A stretch of DNA of 45,120 nucleotides from Eubacteriales bacterium (lineage in GTDB: Bacteria; Bacillota; Clostridia; Christensenellales; Aristaeellaceae). A program made the translations under genes and the position numbers. Numbering within the stretch: position 1 is the stretch's first letter; each line of letters opens with the position of its first letter. Shown here in pieces: positions 25,678 to 34,461 of this stretch. The stretch spans positions 1 through 45,120 of the forward strand of contig JAQVQY010000006.1 in assembly GCA_028701335.1 (NCBI GenBank), in the 5' to 3' direction. The notes under the pieces are model-generated. The model did no database searches, was not told the origin of the DNA, and saw only the letters and a program-made list of their open reading frames with translations.

Positions 25678-27849
25678 ATGGATCACAAAACCTATACCAT
25701 GGACTTTGCAGGGAGGCCGCTGTCGTTTGAATTTGGCAGGTATGCCGAACAGGCATCGGGCTCCGTGCTGGTCCGCTACGGCGATACGGTGCTTTTGGTA
25801 AGCGCGACGGTGTCTGAGAAAGCCCGGGATGGCATTGACTTTTTCCCGCTGAGCGTTGACTTTGAAGAGAAACTTTACTCGGTGGGCCGCTTTCCTGGCG
25901 GGTTCATCCGCCGTGAAGGCCGCCCCACAGAAAAAGCAGTCCTTACCTGCCGGCTGATTGACCGCCCGCTGCGCCCACTGTTTGAAAAAGGAATGCGCAA
26001 CGACGTGCAGGTGGTGGCGACGGTGTTGTCCGTTGATACCAATAACCCGCCGGACATCCCGGCGATGCTGGGGTCTTCCATCGCTTTGGCTGTCAGCGAG
26101 ATCCCGTGGGCTGGTCCCACAGGCTCTGTGCTGGTGGGAAGGGTGGATGGGCAGTTTGTTCTTAACCCTGATGAAGCCCAGCGTGCGGTGAGCGATTTAC
26201 ATCTGGTGGTTTCCGGCACCAAGGACGCTATCATGATGGTAGAAGCCGGCGCCAATGAGGTGTCTGAAGAGGTGATGCTGGACGCCATCCTGTTTGCCCA
26301 TGAGGCGATCAAGGAACTGGTGGGGTTCCAGGAGAAGATCGTGGCCGAGATCGGCAAGGAAAAGCGCGTATTCCCTCTGGTGACCACCGGGGAGGACGTC
26401 TCCGAAAAAGTGAATGCCTACGCCCTTGACAAGGTGCAGTGGAGCTTTGACAGTTACGAGCGTGCCGAGCGCCATCAGCGCGAGGAAACGGTCAAGGAAG
26501 AAGTGCTCGCACATTTCGCCCAGGAGTTTGAAGGCCGTGAAAACGAGGTAAGCGAGGCGCTCTATCAGCTGAACAAAAAAGTGATGCGCCGGAAGATTCT
26601 GGATCAGGGCATCCGTCCTGATGGCAGGAGAGAAGATCAGGTACGGCCCATCTGGTGCGAGGTCGGCCTCCTGCCGCGCACCCATGGCAGCGCGGTCTTT
26701 ACCCGCGGGCAGACCCAGGCGCTCACCGTGACGACCCTCAGTTCACTCAGGGACGCCCAGACGCTGGATGGATTGTCCAACGAGGATTCCAAGCGCTACA
26801 TCCACCAATACAACATGCCGCCCTACGCCACAGGCGAAGCCGGCAGGATGCGCTCACCCGGCCGCAGGGAAATTGGACACGGCGCCCTGGCGGAACGGGC
26901 GCTTGAGCCCGTCATCCCCAATGAAGTGGACTTCCCTTACGCCATCCGTTTGGTGAGTGAAGTGCTTTCCAGCAATGGTTCCTCCTCCATGGCGTCGGTG
27001 TGTGGCAGCACCCTATCCCTGATGGACGCGGGCGTTCACATCAAAGCGCCGGTGGCGGGCATTGCCATGGGCTTGATCAAGGATGATGATTCCGGCAAGG
27101 TGGCCGTCCTCACGGATATCCAGGGCCTGGAAGACTTCCTGGGTGATATGGACTTCAAGGTGGCCGGCACAATGAACGGCATCACTGCCATCCAGATGGA
27201 CATCAAGATCAAGGGCATCGATAAAGACGTCCTCAAGCGCGCCCTGGAGCAGGCCCTCAAAGGGCGGCTGCACATCCTGGGCAAGATGCTGGAAACCATT
27301 GAGCAGCCAAGGGATCATCTGAATAAATACGCGCCCAAGATCGTTACCTTCATGATCAACCCGGACAAGATCCGCGAAGTCATCGGCCCGGGCGGCAAGA
27401 TGATCAACAAAATCATTGCCGATACGGGAGTCAAGATTGATATCGAAGATGACGGCCGTGTCGCCATCGCCACGCCCGATGACGATGCTGCCGCCAAGGC
27501 GCGCCGCATCATTGAAGGCATCGCCAAGGATGTGGAAGTGGGCGAAGTCTATGATGGTAAGGTAGTGCGTATCCTCAGCAACATGGGCGCTTTCATTGAA
27601 TTGCTTCCCGGCAAGGACGGGTTGCTCCACATCTCCAAACTGGCCAATGAGCGCGTGGAGAAAGTGGAAGATGTGCTGAACATCGGCGACGCCGTGGAGG
27701 TAAAGGTGGCGGAAATCGATTCCCAGGGCCGCGTGAACCTTATCCGTAACGACATTGAGTACAAACCACGCAGCTTCAACCGCGGGCCCGGTGACCAGGC
27801 CAACCGCCCTCCCCGCAGGGATGGCCGTCCTCCCCGCCGGGGCGAGTGA
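25678..27849 (+). CDS. pnp: Polyribonucleotide nucleotidyltransferase (PNPase)
   Basis: A 723-residue phosphorolytic 3'-5' exoribonuclease acting in mRNA decay. Two RNase PH domains are present (YGDTVLLVSATVSEK in the first; FTRGQTQALTVTTLSS and the active-site SVCGSTLSLMDAGV in the second), joined by an all-helical segment. A KH domain follows (IREVIGPGGKMINKII, GxxG loop GPGG), then an S1 domain (GEVYDGKVVRILSNMGAFIE). The tail is basic and proline-rich (PPRRDGRPPRRGE). ATG 25678 has an AAGGAG site; an in-frame start at 25651 is less likely. Confidence 0.97.
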   Translation: MDHKTYTMDFAGRPLSFEFGRYAEQASGSVLVRYGDTVLLVSATVSEKARDGIDFFPLSVDFEEKLYSVGRFPGGFIRREGRPTEKAVLTCRLIDRPLRPLFEKGMRNDVQVVATVLSVDTNNPPDIPAMLGSSIALAVSEIPWAGPTGSVLVGRVDGQFVLNPDEAQRAVSDLHLVVSGTKDAIMMVEAGANEVSEEVMLDAILFAHEAIKELVGFQEKIVAEIGKEKRVFPLVTTGEDVSEKVNAYALDKVQWSFDSYERAERHQREETVKEEVLAHFAQEFEGRENEVSEALYQLNKKVMRRKILDQGIRPDGRREDQVRPIWCEVGLLPRTHGSAVFTRGQTQALTVTTLSSLRDAQTLDGLSNEDSKRYIHQYNMPPYATGEAGRMRSPGRREIGHGALAERALEPVIPNEVDFPYAIRLVSEVLSSNGSSSMASVCGSTLSLMDAGVHIKAPVAGIAMGLIKDDDSGKVAVLTDIQGLEDFLGDMDFKVAGTMNGITAIQMDIKIKGIDKDVLKRALEQALKGRLHILGKMLETIEQPRDHLNKYAPKIVTFMINPDKIREVIGPGGKMINKIIADTGVKIDIEDDGRVAIATPDDDAAAKARRIIEGIAKDVEVGEVYDGKVVRILSNMGAFIELLPGKDGLLHISKLANERVEKVEDVLNIGDAVEVKVAEIDSQGRVNLIRNDIEYKPRSFNRGPGDQANRPPRRDGRPPRRGE

Positions 27850-27876
27850 GATTAATCCCGGGCGATTAGCCCTTTG

Positions 27877-27915
27877 AATTGGGGAGGAGGTTTTTTGAAA
27901 GCCTCCTCCCCAATT
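27877..27915. repeat. Perfect 14-bp inverted repeat between pnp and the M16 peptidase gene
   Basis: AATTGGGGAGGAGG (27877-27890) and CCTCCTCCCCAATT (27902-27915) enclose TTTTTTGAAAG. The T-run is in the loop, not after the stem, so it is not a normal terminator. The left arm resembles a Shine-Dalgarno sequence and the right arm its complement. A smaller GGGC/GCCC hairpin precedes it at 27860-27872. Confidence 0.7.
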
Positions 27916-27937
27916 AATACCAAGTGTGGAGAACAAT

Positions 27938-29179
27938 ATGCATCAGATACACACGCTAAGCAACGGCCTTCGGATTGTTTTTGAGCGGCTTCCTTACCTG
28001 CGAAGCGCTTCCATTGGTGTATGGGTAAAGGCCGGCTCCATCATGGAATGCCCGGGAGAATCGGGGCTCTCCCACTTCCTGGAGCACATGGCCTTTAAGG
28101 GCACAGCCAAAAGGAGCGCCCGGGAGCTGGCGGATGACATTGACCTGTTGGGTGGGAACCTGAATGCCGCCACGGGCAAAACCTACACCTGCTATTATGC
28201 CAAAACAGTGGACCGGGAACTTGGGCAGGCGATCGATCTGCTCAGCGACCTGGTGGTAAATCCCCTGATTGATAATAAGGATGTGGACAAGGAGCGCAAT
28301 GTTGTCCTGGAGGAGATTGCCATGGAGGAGGATTCGCCGGAGGATCTGGTCCATAACCTTCTCCACCAGGGGATCTATCGGGGACAGACGCTCGCCGGCA
28401 CCATCCTGGGGGATAAAGAAACCATAAACGCCTATCACAGGCAGGATCTGGTGAAATATCGCGAAAAGTTCTACCGTCCGCGCAACACCGTGGTGTCGGT
28501 GGTGGGGCGCTTTGAGCCGGAAGCGCTGATAGCTCAATTGGATGAGGTTCTTTCCGCCTGGGATGGCGGGGGAGAAGAGCTGCCTTTTCCCAGAAACACT
28601 TTTTTACCCTGCAACGAGGCGCTGCGTTTGGAGAAAGACACGGAACAGATGCACCTCTGCGTGGCTTTTCCCGGGCTTCATCAGTTGGACGAGAACCGCT
28701 ACACGCTCCTTGCCTTAAGCGGCATGCTGGGCGGAGGCGTCTCCTCCCGGCTGTTTCAGCACCTCAGGGAGGATAAAGGCCTGGTCTACAGCATTTACGC
28801 GAGCCCCTCTTCCTATCCGGATTGCGGGGACTTTACCATCTACGCCGCTGCCTCCCCCAGGAGCATAATAAAGGTGCTTCAGGGCATCCGGGAGGAAACG
28901 GACAGCGTACTATGCAATGGATTTTCCGAGGATGAGTTTCTACGCACCATGGCACAAATCAGGACGCAATATGTACTGTCCCAGGAAAGCGCATATCAGC
29001 GCATGGCCCACTTTGGCAATCAACTCTTAACCATGGGGAAGATCATTCCTGCCAGAGAAATCCTCAAGCGGCTTGACCAGGTGAAACTAGAGGATGTGAA
29101 CAATCTGGCCAGGACGATTTTAGCTCATCCAAGTGCAAGTGCACTTGTGGGAAAGGGTGTCGGGGATATTGACCTATGA
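27938..29179 (+). CDS. M16 family zinc peptidase (MlpA/YmxG-like)
   Basis: A 413-residue insulinase-superfamily peptidase. The inverted zinc motif HFLEH is at 46-50 with the distal glutamate E126 in NVVLEEIAMEED. The C-terminal half (GGGVSSRLFQHLREDKGLVYSI) matches the second, non-catalytic M16 domain. B. subtilis has its homologue downstream of pnp, the same order as here. ATG 27938 is chosen over GTG 27926 because GGAG lies 6 bases ahead. The last base of the stop region overlaps the following gene (ATGA). Confidence 0.92.
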   Translation: MHQIHTLSNGLRIVFERLPYLRSASIGVWVKAGSIMECPGESGLSHFLEHMAFKGTAKRSARELADDIDLLGGNLNAATGKTYTCYYAKTVDRELGQAIDLLSDLVVNPLIDNKDVDKERNVVLEEIAMEEDSPEDLVHNLLHQGIYRGQTLAGTILGDKETINAYHRQDLVKYREKFYRPRNTVVSVVGRFEPEALIAQLDEVLSAWDGGGEELPFPRNTFLPCNEALRLEKDTEQMHLCVAFPGLHQLDENRYTLLALSGMLGGGVSSRLFQHLREDKGLVYSIYASPSSYPDCGDFTIYAAASPRSIIKVLQGIREETDSVLCNGFSEDEFLRTMAQIRTQYVLSQESAYQRMAHFGNQLLTMGKIIPAREILKRLDQVKLEDVNNLARTILAHPSASALVGKGVGDIDL

Positions 29180-29553
29180 GGGAGAGAATGGACAGGCTGG
29201 AAGAGATGTTTGTACTGCAAAAGGCATTCAATGAAAGCGTCATCAACGAGAGGCATCTGGGGCATATCAGCCCCGAAGAATGGCTGCAGAAGCACACCCT
29301 GGCGCTGATGTGTGAGACAGCGGAAATGCTGGAAGAGACCAACTACAAATGGTGGAAGAACCCTCAGCCCGTTGATGAAGACGCGCTGAAGGAAGAATTG
29401 GTGGATATGCTCCACTTTTTCCTAAGCCTTTGCCTGAACGCGGGCATGGACGCTGAGGAACTGCACGCCAGATACCTGAAGAAAAATAGGGTGAATTTTA
29501 GCCGCCAGAGCGGAGAAGTGGATAAGCCGGGCTACAAGCTGGGCGAATCATAA
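29176..29553 (+). CDS. All-alpha NTP pyrophosphatase, dUTPase-like
   Basis: A 125-residue helical protein with the metal-binding pattern of all-alpha NTP pyrophosphatases: ETAE at 47-50 and ELVD at 74-77, with the NYKWWK segment between and LHFFLSL after. This resembles the dimeric dUTPase/dUTPase_2 branch of the MazG superfamily, which would hydrolyse dUTP or related nucleotides to the monophosphate. Substrate cannot be fixed by eye. ATG 29176 overlaps the M16 stop; ATG 29188 is in frame and preceded by GAGGGAG, so the protein may be 4 residues shorter. Confidence 0.78.
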   Translation: MRERMDRLEEMFVLQKAFNESVINERHLGHISPEEWLQKHTLALMCETAEMLEETNYKWWKNPQPVDEDALKEELVDMLHFFLSLCLNAGMDAEELHARYLKKNRVNFSRQSGEVDKPGYKLGES

Positions 29554-29579
29554 CCTTTTGGTGAACAATTGTGTCATTC

Positions 29580-29608
29580 TTGCAACATTTCCTGCTTTCG
29601 GATAGAAT
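29580..29608 (+). promoter_or_regulatory. Promoter of the secreted DUF3298-like gene and ftsK
   Basis: TTGCAA at 29580-29585, 17 bases, TAGAAT at 29603-29608. A short inverted repeat (GGAAT/ATTCC) lies just after it, near the expected transcription start. Confidence 0.65.
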
Positions 29609-29646
29609 GGGAATGAGAAATTCCATTCACTTTAAGGAGGATCAGC

Positions 29647-30831
29647 ATGCTTGCATCAATTACACGCCGCACCATCCTCTTGCTTTGCGTTGTTTCACTC
29701 ATGCTGGCCAACGTGCCCGCGCTGGCTCAAGGGCACGAGGGTGCCATCAAGATGGTAACGGAAGAAGCTCCGGGGGGCAGGGTCACCTATCCCAGGCTGA
29801 CGGGGTTTGAAAACACCTTTGTGCAGGACAGCGTCAACCAGGCTGTTCTGGATCTGGGCGGCGTGCAGGGGCATCTTGACGCCCTGGCCGCATTTTCATC
29901 CGCCATACCCGGAAACCTCAGCGTTTCCTCCACGGCGGCTATCCTGCCATCAGCCGAGGGACAGGGCGTTTTTTCGGTTTTGGTTGAGGCCCAGGGGAAT
30001 CTTGGCTTTGGCCCGCCGTCACACCGCTACATGCCCTTGGTGTTCGACCTGACAACCGGCCAGCCTGTGAGCTGTGGAGACTTGTTTTTGGACTGTGATC
30101 AGGCCAGGGCAAGCATCGAGGAAATGCTGAAAGAACGCCTGGACCAGGAGCTGTCAAATTATCTTGATATGGGCGACCTTTTTCCCTTCCCACTTGAGCG
30201 CTTTCTGCTGACAGAAAACGGCATCAGCTTCTTCTATCCGGAGCAAAGCATGGTGTGGTTGTCGGGGAAAAGCGCGTATATCCATTTCCTCTATCATGAA
30301 CTGGAGGGGTTGCTTCGGCTGGCAGAAGGGGATGTACTAAGCCGCCTTAGCCTGCAGAATGATATTAAAATCACTGATATTAGCCGGGCAGCCATTGATG
30401 TCGCGGCCAATTTGGGCGCGCTGCCCGGCCTGCCTGTCTCCCTGGGTGATGGCCTAAGCCAGGTGCTTGAGACCTATCCATTGCTATATGATCCCGAAGG
30501 CTTTGTGGCGGGGGAAAAGTATCAGCTGGAGGATGACCGCTTCCGCGGCACTATAGTAATCTCAGGAGACGGCCGTGAAGTCACTGGGCTTCTCAGCCGG
30601 CGAATGAACCTGTTTGGCCTTATCACCGGCAAAACATCAATGGATGAAATTATGAGCGTCCTGGGAGAACCCGCCGGTACCTTCCCCCTAAACCTGGAAG
30701 CGGCCGGGCTTTACGGCGTTCCTGCCGGCGCGATGCTGGCATATCACTATCCGAATGCCACACTGCAGCTTTTTGTTGATGATAATAATGTACTAAGCGC
30801 CGTATGGCTTGACCAGAAGAAGGCGGAATAA
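29647..30831 (+). CDS. Secreted protein with DUF3298/RsiV-like domain
   Basis: A 394-residue protein with a signal peptide (about 1-27, cleavage after ALA). The middle region resembles the extracellular DUF4163-DUF3298 fold of RsiV and PdaC: a beta-rich part, then HRYMPLVFDLTTGQPVSCGDLF, then FLLTENGISFFYPEQ and HFLYHELEGLL. The last 120 residues are extra and unassigned. Function in this family ranges from lysozyme sensing to wall deacetylase accessory roles, so none is claimed. AAGGAGG precedes ATG 29647. ftsK begins two bases after the stop. Confidence 0.75.
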   Translation: MLASITRRTILLLCVVSLMLANVPALAQGHEGAIKMVTEEAPGGRVTYPRLTGFENTFVQDSVNQAVLDLGGVQGHLDALAAFSSAIPGNLSVSSTAAILPSAEGQGVFSVLVEAQGNLGFGPPSHRYMPLVFDLTTGQPVSCGDLFLDCDQARASIEEMLKERLDQELSNYLDMGDLFPFPLERFLLTENGISFFYPEQSMVWLSGKSAYIHFLYHELEGLLRLAEGDVLSRLSLQNDIKITDISRAAIDVAANLGALPGLPVSLGDGLSQVLETYPLLYDPEGFVAGEKYQLEDDRFRGTIVISGDGREVTGLLSRRMNLFGLITGKTSMDEIMSVLGEPAGTFPLNLEAAGLYGVPAGAMLAYHYPNATLQLFVDDNNVLSAVWLDQKKAE

Positions 30832-30833
30832 CC

Positions 30834-33584
30834 TTGTCCACCGCGAAGAAGAAAGCCAGGCAAACCATCCAGTCAACGGACCGGGGTGGCCCGGTACTGT
30901 TGGTGTTGGGCTGCCTTCTGCTGCTGTTTGGATTTCTCACCCTGCTGGGTCTGACCCTCCAGACTTCCGCGGCCTCCCTGCAGGTGTTTAAGAGCGCCTC
31001 ATTTGGCCTGGGAGGCGGCCTCTATTGGTCAGTGCCAGTATTAGCTTTAGGTTGGGGTATCGCCTTGTGTTTTTCATCCAAGCGCTATGTGAGCTTCTAT
31101 CCGTTTGCGGTCATCAGCGCCCTGCTGTTGTGCGCGGCGGCGCTGATGACGCTGCTCACAGGAGTTGACGGCTATCAGAACCTGATGGACTATGTGCACA
31201 ACATTAACCTCAATTACCGCCGCAGCGCCAACCCTGACAGCATGGGGGAATATATCGCCACAGCCTATCTGCAGTATGACGGGCACTTCGCGGGGTCCGC
31301 ATTAATCCCGGGAGGTGGTGCTTTGGGGATGCTTCTGGCTTTTCCCTTCTGGTCCGCCCTGGGACGGGGAGGGGCTGTGACGCTCCTGATTATTGTAGGC
31401 ATCGCCCTGATATTTGCCCTGCTGCGGACTAATCCGGTGTCACTGGCCCAACGGCTGGGGGATCGAGCTGCCCAGCGCCAGGCTCAGCCTGCCGCGGCAA
31501 ACGTTCAGCAGGCGGCGCCAAGTGAAATTGAGCCCCTTTATCAGATTCCAAAAGAGCCTTACGACTTTGGATCCGCTTCCCAGGGGATTGTTCCCGGGGA
31601 GGACAACACCAAGGTGTATGAGGAGCCTCCGGAAGCATTCAATAGCTGGCCGTCACCAGCTTATCCGGCGCATGACACCCCGCAATATGATCCCAGCGAT
31701 GATGCGGGGGATTTTGTAGCCCAACCCCCGGCAGACCTTTGGACAAATCAGGAGCCGATCACACGCCCGGCGGCCGAAGTCTACGCGCCACCGGTGAAGC
31801 CAATTGCCCAAGCGCCCGTGCCAAAACCTGAATTGTCAATACCTGCCGGCGCACCAGCCGTGATTCCGGCCGCTGATATAGCGCGCCCGGTTGAGAATAT
31901 GTCCGTTGTGAAATATTCAGACCCCCAGGAACATGAAGCACAGCCCAGGCGGGCCGCAGTATCAAATAGCATCAGCGTTCCCAAACCCGTCCTCACCAGC
32001 ATGGCAGTTGAACCCAGTGGCCAGCGTGTGGCTATCCCCACCCGAAACCCTTTGCCCGAAAAGGAGCGGAAGCCGGACGGTACCGCAATCCAGGCAAAGC
32101 CCGGGCAGGTGAAGTTTGCCATGGACGATTATCAGGCGCCGCCCATGCGGCTTCTAACCCTGCCGCCTGAGACAAATATCGCCGATACTACAGAAGAAGA
32201 CCAGGCCAAGGCCAACCGGCTCATTGAGACGCTCAACAGCTTCGCCATCCCGGCCCAGCTGCATCACATCACCCACGGGCCCACGGTAACCCGCTTCGCG
32301 ATTCGCCTGGCGGAAGGCGTTAATGTCAGCAAGCTCCGCAGCGTCATGGATAACCTCACTATTGAACTGAAAGCCAAGGGGGACATCAGGGCGGAAATTC
32401 CCATCCCCGGCACATCCTTTGTTGGGCTGGAGGTGTCCAACAACACCACGTCCACCGTCTACCTGAGTGAAGTACTCAACTCCCCCAAAATGCGGGAAAT
32501 CACCTCGCCCACCACCGTAGCCCTTGGCAAGGATATCACGGGCGCCCCCATCCTGGCTGAGCTGATGGACATGCCCCATTTGCTAATTGCCGGCGCCACC
32601 GGCAGCGGCAAATCAGTGTGCATCAACAGCATCATCTGCAGTATTCTATACCGGGCTTCGCCCCGTCAGGTGAGGCTTATTCTTATTGACCCCAAGTTCG
32701 TGGAGCTGCAACCATATAACGATGTGCCGCACCTTCTGCTGCCGGTCATTTCAGACGCCAAGAAGGCTACCATGGCGCTGGACTGGGTGTGCCAGGAGAT
32801 GGACGAGCGCTATAAGACCATGCAGAAGGCAGGCGTCCGGAACCTGGACGCTTACAACAAAAAACTGGGCCCGGATGAGGAGCCGCTGCCCCGCATCGTG
32901 CTGGTGGTGGACGAAATGTCCGACCTGATGACCACCTCCGGCAAGGTAATAGAGGACCATATCAAGCGCATCACTGCCAAGGCCAGGGCCGCCGGCATCT
33001 GCCTGATCCTGGCCACCCAACGCCCCAGCGTGAACATTATTACCGGGGTCATCAAGGCCAATATCCCCGGGCGCATCGCCTTTAGGGTCAGCTCGCCCTT
33101 TGACAGCAAGACCATTTTGGACGCGCAGGGAGCGGAGAAACTGCTGGGATACGGCGACATGCTGTTTCGCGGAAACATCCGGGAGCCCGTCCGCGTCCAG
33201 GGCTGCTTTGTAAGCGACCGGGATGTCGAGCAAACAGTTGAATACATCAAAAGCCGCAACAAGGCTGACTACAATCTGGACATCATGGAACATATCGAAC
33301 AGCAGGACCAGACTGGCAACGGCATTGTGGGGGATGACGACTTGGGTGGGGACGAAGGTTTTGACGAACTCCTGCCCCAGGCCATTGAGATGGCGGTTGA
33401 GGCAGGACAGATGTCCATCAGCATGCTTCAGCGGGTGCTGCGGGTGGGCTACGCCAGGGCTGGCCGCCTGATTGACGAGATGGACCGTCGGGGCATCATC
33501 TCAGGCAACGAAGGGACCAAAGCAAGGAAGACCCTGATGAGCCGCGAGCAATACACGGCGTATCTGGAGCAATCGGAGTTCTAA
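30834..33584 (+). CDS. ftsK: DNA translocase FtsK/SpoIIIE
   Basis: A 916-residue septal motor that pumps chromosomal DNA during division or sporulation. About four membrane helices occupy residues 17-190. A long Pro/Ala/Glu linker runs to about 420. The motor follows with Walker A GATGSGKS at 587-594, the LVVDEMSDLM Walker B and ATQRPSVNIITG. The gamma winged helix (SISMLQRVLRVGYARAGRLIDEM) near the C-terminus reads orientation sequences. Start is TTG 30834, with AAGGCGGA upstream. Length is within the family range. Confidence 0.94.
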   Translation: MSTAKKKARQTIQSTDRGGPVLLVLGCLLLLFGFLTLLGLTLQTSAASLQVFKSASFGLGGGLYWSVPVLALGWGIALCFSSKRYVSFYPFAVISALLLCAAALMTLLTGVDGYQNLMDYVHNINLNYRRSANPDSMGEYIATAYLQYDGHFAGSALIPGGGALGMLLAFPFWSALGRGGAVTLLIIVGIALIFALLRTNPVSLAQRLGDRAAQRQAQPAAANVQQAAPSEIEPLYQIPKEPYDFGSASQGIVPGEDNTKVYEEPPEAFNSWPSPAYPAHDTPQYDPSDDAGDFVAQPPADLWTNQEPITRPAAEVYAPPVKPIAQAPVPKPELSIPAGAPAVIPAADIARPVENMSVVKYSDPQEHEAQPRRAAVSNSISVPKPVLTSMAVEPSGQRVAIPTRNPLPEKERKPDGTAIQAKPGQVKFAMDDYQAPPMRLLTLPPETNIADTTEEDQAKANRLIETLNSFAIPAQLHHITHGPTVTRFAIRLAEGVNVSKLRSVMDNLTIELKAKGDIRAEIPIPGTSFVGLEVSNNTTSTVYLSEVLNSPKMREITSPTTVALGKDITGAPILAELMDMPHLLIAGATGSGKSVCINSIICSILYRASPRQVRLILIDPKFVELQPYNDVPHLLLPVISDAKKATMALDWVCQEMDERYKTMQKAGVRNLDAYNKKLGPDEEPLPRIVLVVDEMSDLMTTSGKVIEDHIKRITAKARAAGICLILATQRPSVNIITGVIKANIPGRIAFRVSSPFDSKTILDAQGAEKLLGYGDMLFRGNIREPVRVQGCFVSDRDVEQTVEYIKSRNKADYNLDIMEHIEQQDQTGNGIVGDDDLGGDEGFDELLPQAIEMAVEAGQMSISMLQRVLRVGYARAGRLIDEMDRRGIISGNEGTKARKTLMSREQYTAYLEQSEF

Positions 33585-33645
33585 TTATTGGAGACAGCAC
33601 TGTGCGCTTCTGAGCTGTTCAATGGTGAAAAAGGAGAAAAGATAG

Positions 33646-33708
33646 GGGGGTGCGGACGAAAAGTGGGAGAAAGAGGAAATTCTTGAAACACTTTTCGTCC
33701 GTACCCCC
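33646..33708. repeat. Long inverted repeat downstream of ftsK
   Basis: Two 20-base arms, 33646-33665 and 33689-33708, pair at every position with one G-T wobble, around a 23-base purine-rich loop. The core GGACGAAAAGTG is repeated inverted as CACTTTTCGTCC. It lies in a 235-base gene-free stretch and is followed by a separate terminator. Confidence 0.75.
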
Positions 33709-33722
33709 GTACCGGAGAAAAG

Positions 33723-33760
33723 GGAGAGCAGGCCGGTTGGGATGCTCTCCTTTTTTTTTT
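33723..33760 (+). terminator. Strong terminator after ftsK
   Basis: GGAGAGCA (33723-33730) pairs with TGCTCTCC (33743-33750), followed by ten T (33751-33760). The loop carries CCGGT (33733-33737), complementary to ACCGG at 33711-33715 just upstream, so a pseudoknot or alternative fold is possible. Confidence 0.88.
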
Positions 33761-33773
33761 GCATAAGCGCACG

Positions 33774-33800
33774 AAAAAGGCTGCCGCGAACGCGGCAGCC
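33774..33800 (-). terminator. Terminator of the minus-strand secreted protein gene
   Basis: GGCTGCCGC pairs with GCGGCAGCC (33779-33800) around a 4-base loop; on the minus strand it is followed by five T (33778-33774). Confidence 0.82.
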
Positions 33801-33819
33801 CGGGCAATATGCGATGGGC

Positions 33820-34353
33820 TTATTTGGCGTTGGTAGCAGCCTTCTCAAGGGCTTCCAGGAAATCACCGACATCAATAGTGACGGAGGTTTTGAGATCGGC
33901 GACATCAGGCACTGAAGTATGATCGTCATCTTTGGCGTACAAGGCCATGCCTAGCACTTCTTCAGGAGTCTTACCCACGCAATAAGCAGCAAACGCTTCT
34001 GCCTGCTCAAACCACTCTTTGCCTATGGGGCTGGCTTTGAGCATGCCATAATCGGGGCCAAGCTCCATTTTGGTCTTGAGCGTTTCGGGAAGGTTCACCA
34101 CCTTACCCTCAGCGGTGAATTGGATTTTGCTCTGCTGCATGTCGAAAAGGGCAGAAACGATTTTGCCTTCGTCATCCAGCACAAGCGCGCAGGACAGGGT
34201 GTTCACTTGGGCGGCGCCATTTTTTTCGCCGGCATCAGCAACACCGGAGAAGTTTGTGACCATTCCCAAGCCATACTTTTCGGCGGAAGCGATGGCGGCA
34301 AAGCTAAGCAATAGGACAGCAACAAGCACCAGGGTTATGGACTTTTTTATCAT
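33820..34353 (-). CDS. Secreted protein, possible divergent FMN-binding domain
   Basis: A 177-residue exported protein with signal peptide MIKKSITLVLVAVLLLSFAA and likely cleavage after ASA (24). I recall similar small secreted proteins in many Clostridia, without assigned function. Its layout parallels the FMN-binding repeats of the neighbouring RnfG: a VLDDEGKI strand, a DYGM...GKEWFEQ...VGKT segment, and a C-terminal DLKTSVTIDVGDFLEALEKA that lines up with DAISGATITTNAVLAAINQA (D153, T156, T159). This relation is inference. AGGAGG precedes ATG 34353; a longer frame to 34437 crosses the promoter and is rejected. It is monocistronic and divergent from the rnf operon. Confidence 0.8.
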   Translation of the reverse strand: MIKKSITLVLVAVLLLSFAAIASAEKYGLGMVTNFSGVADAGEKNGAAQVNTLSCALVLDDEGKIVSALFDMQQSKIQFTAEGKVVNLPETLKTKMELGPDYGMLKASPIGKEWFEQAEAFAAYCVGKTPEEVLGMALYAKDDDHTSVPDVADLKTSVTIDVGDFLEALEKAATNAK

Positions 34354-34386
34354 TGATTCTACCTCCTGTTTTGGGTTTGCCAGCAG

Positions 34387-34415
34387 ATAGTAGCACCAGA
34401 TAAAATTCCTGTCAA
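34387..34415 (-). promoter_or_regulatory. Promoter of the divergent secreted protein gene
   Basis: On the minus strand a perfect TTGACA (34415-34410), 17 bases, TACTAT (34392-34387). The -35 box lies inside the near-palindrome CCTGTCAACAGG (34408-34419), a possible operator. Confidence 0.75.
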
Positions 34416-34461
34416 CAGGAAAATATTGCGCCGACACACCTTACGCAACTGTTGTCCTCAG

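Noticed and set aside
27013-27936. 307-residue minus-strand frame opposite pnp
   Set aside because: Antisense shadow of pnp; no start signal or family match.
33581-33929. Small minus-strand frames over the inverted repeat after ftsK
   Set aside because: They cross the terminators and the hairpin; the translations (Phe/Ser/Pro-rich) reflect the repeat, not coding sequence.
34354-34437. Longer N-terminus for the secreted protein
   Set aside because: It would run through the -10 and -35 boxes and place the signal peptide internally; AGGAGG supports the later start.
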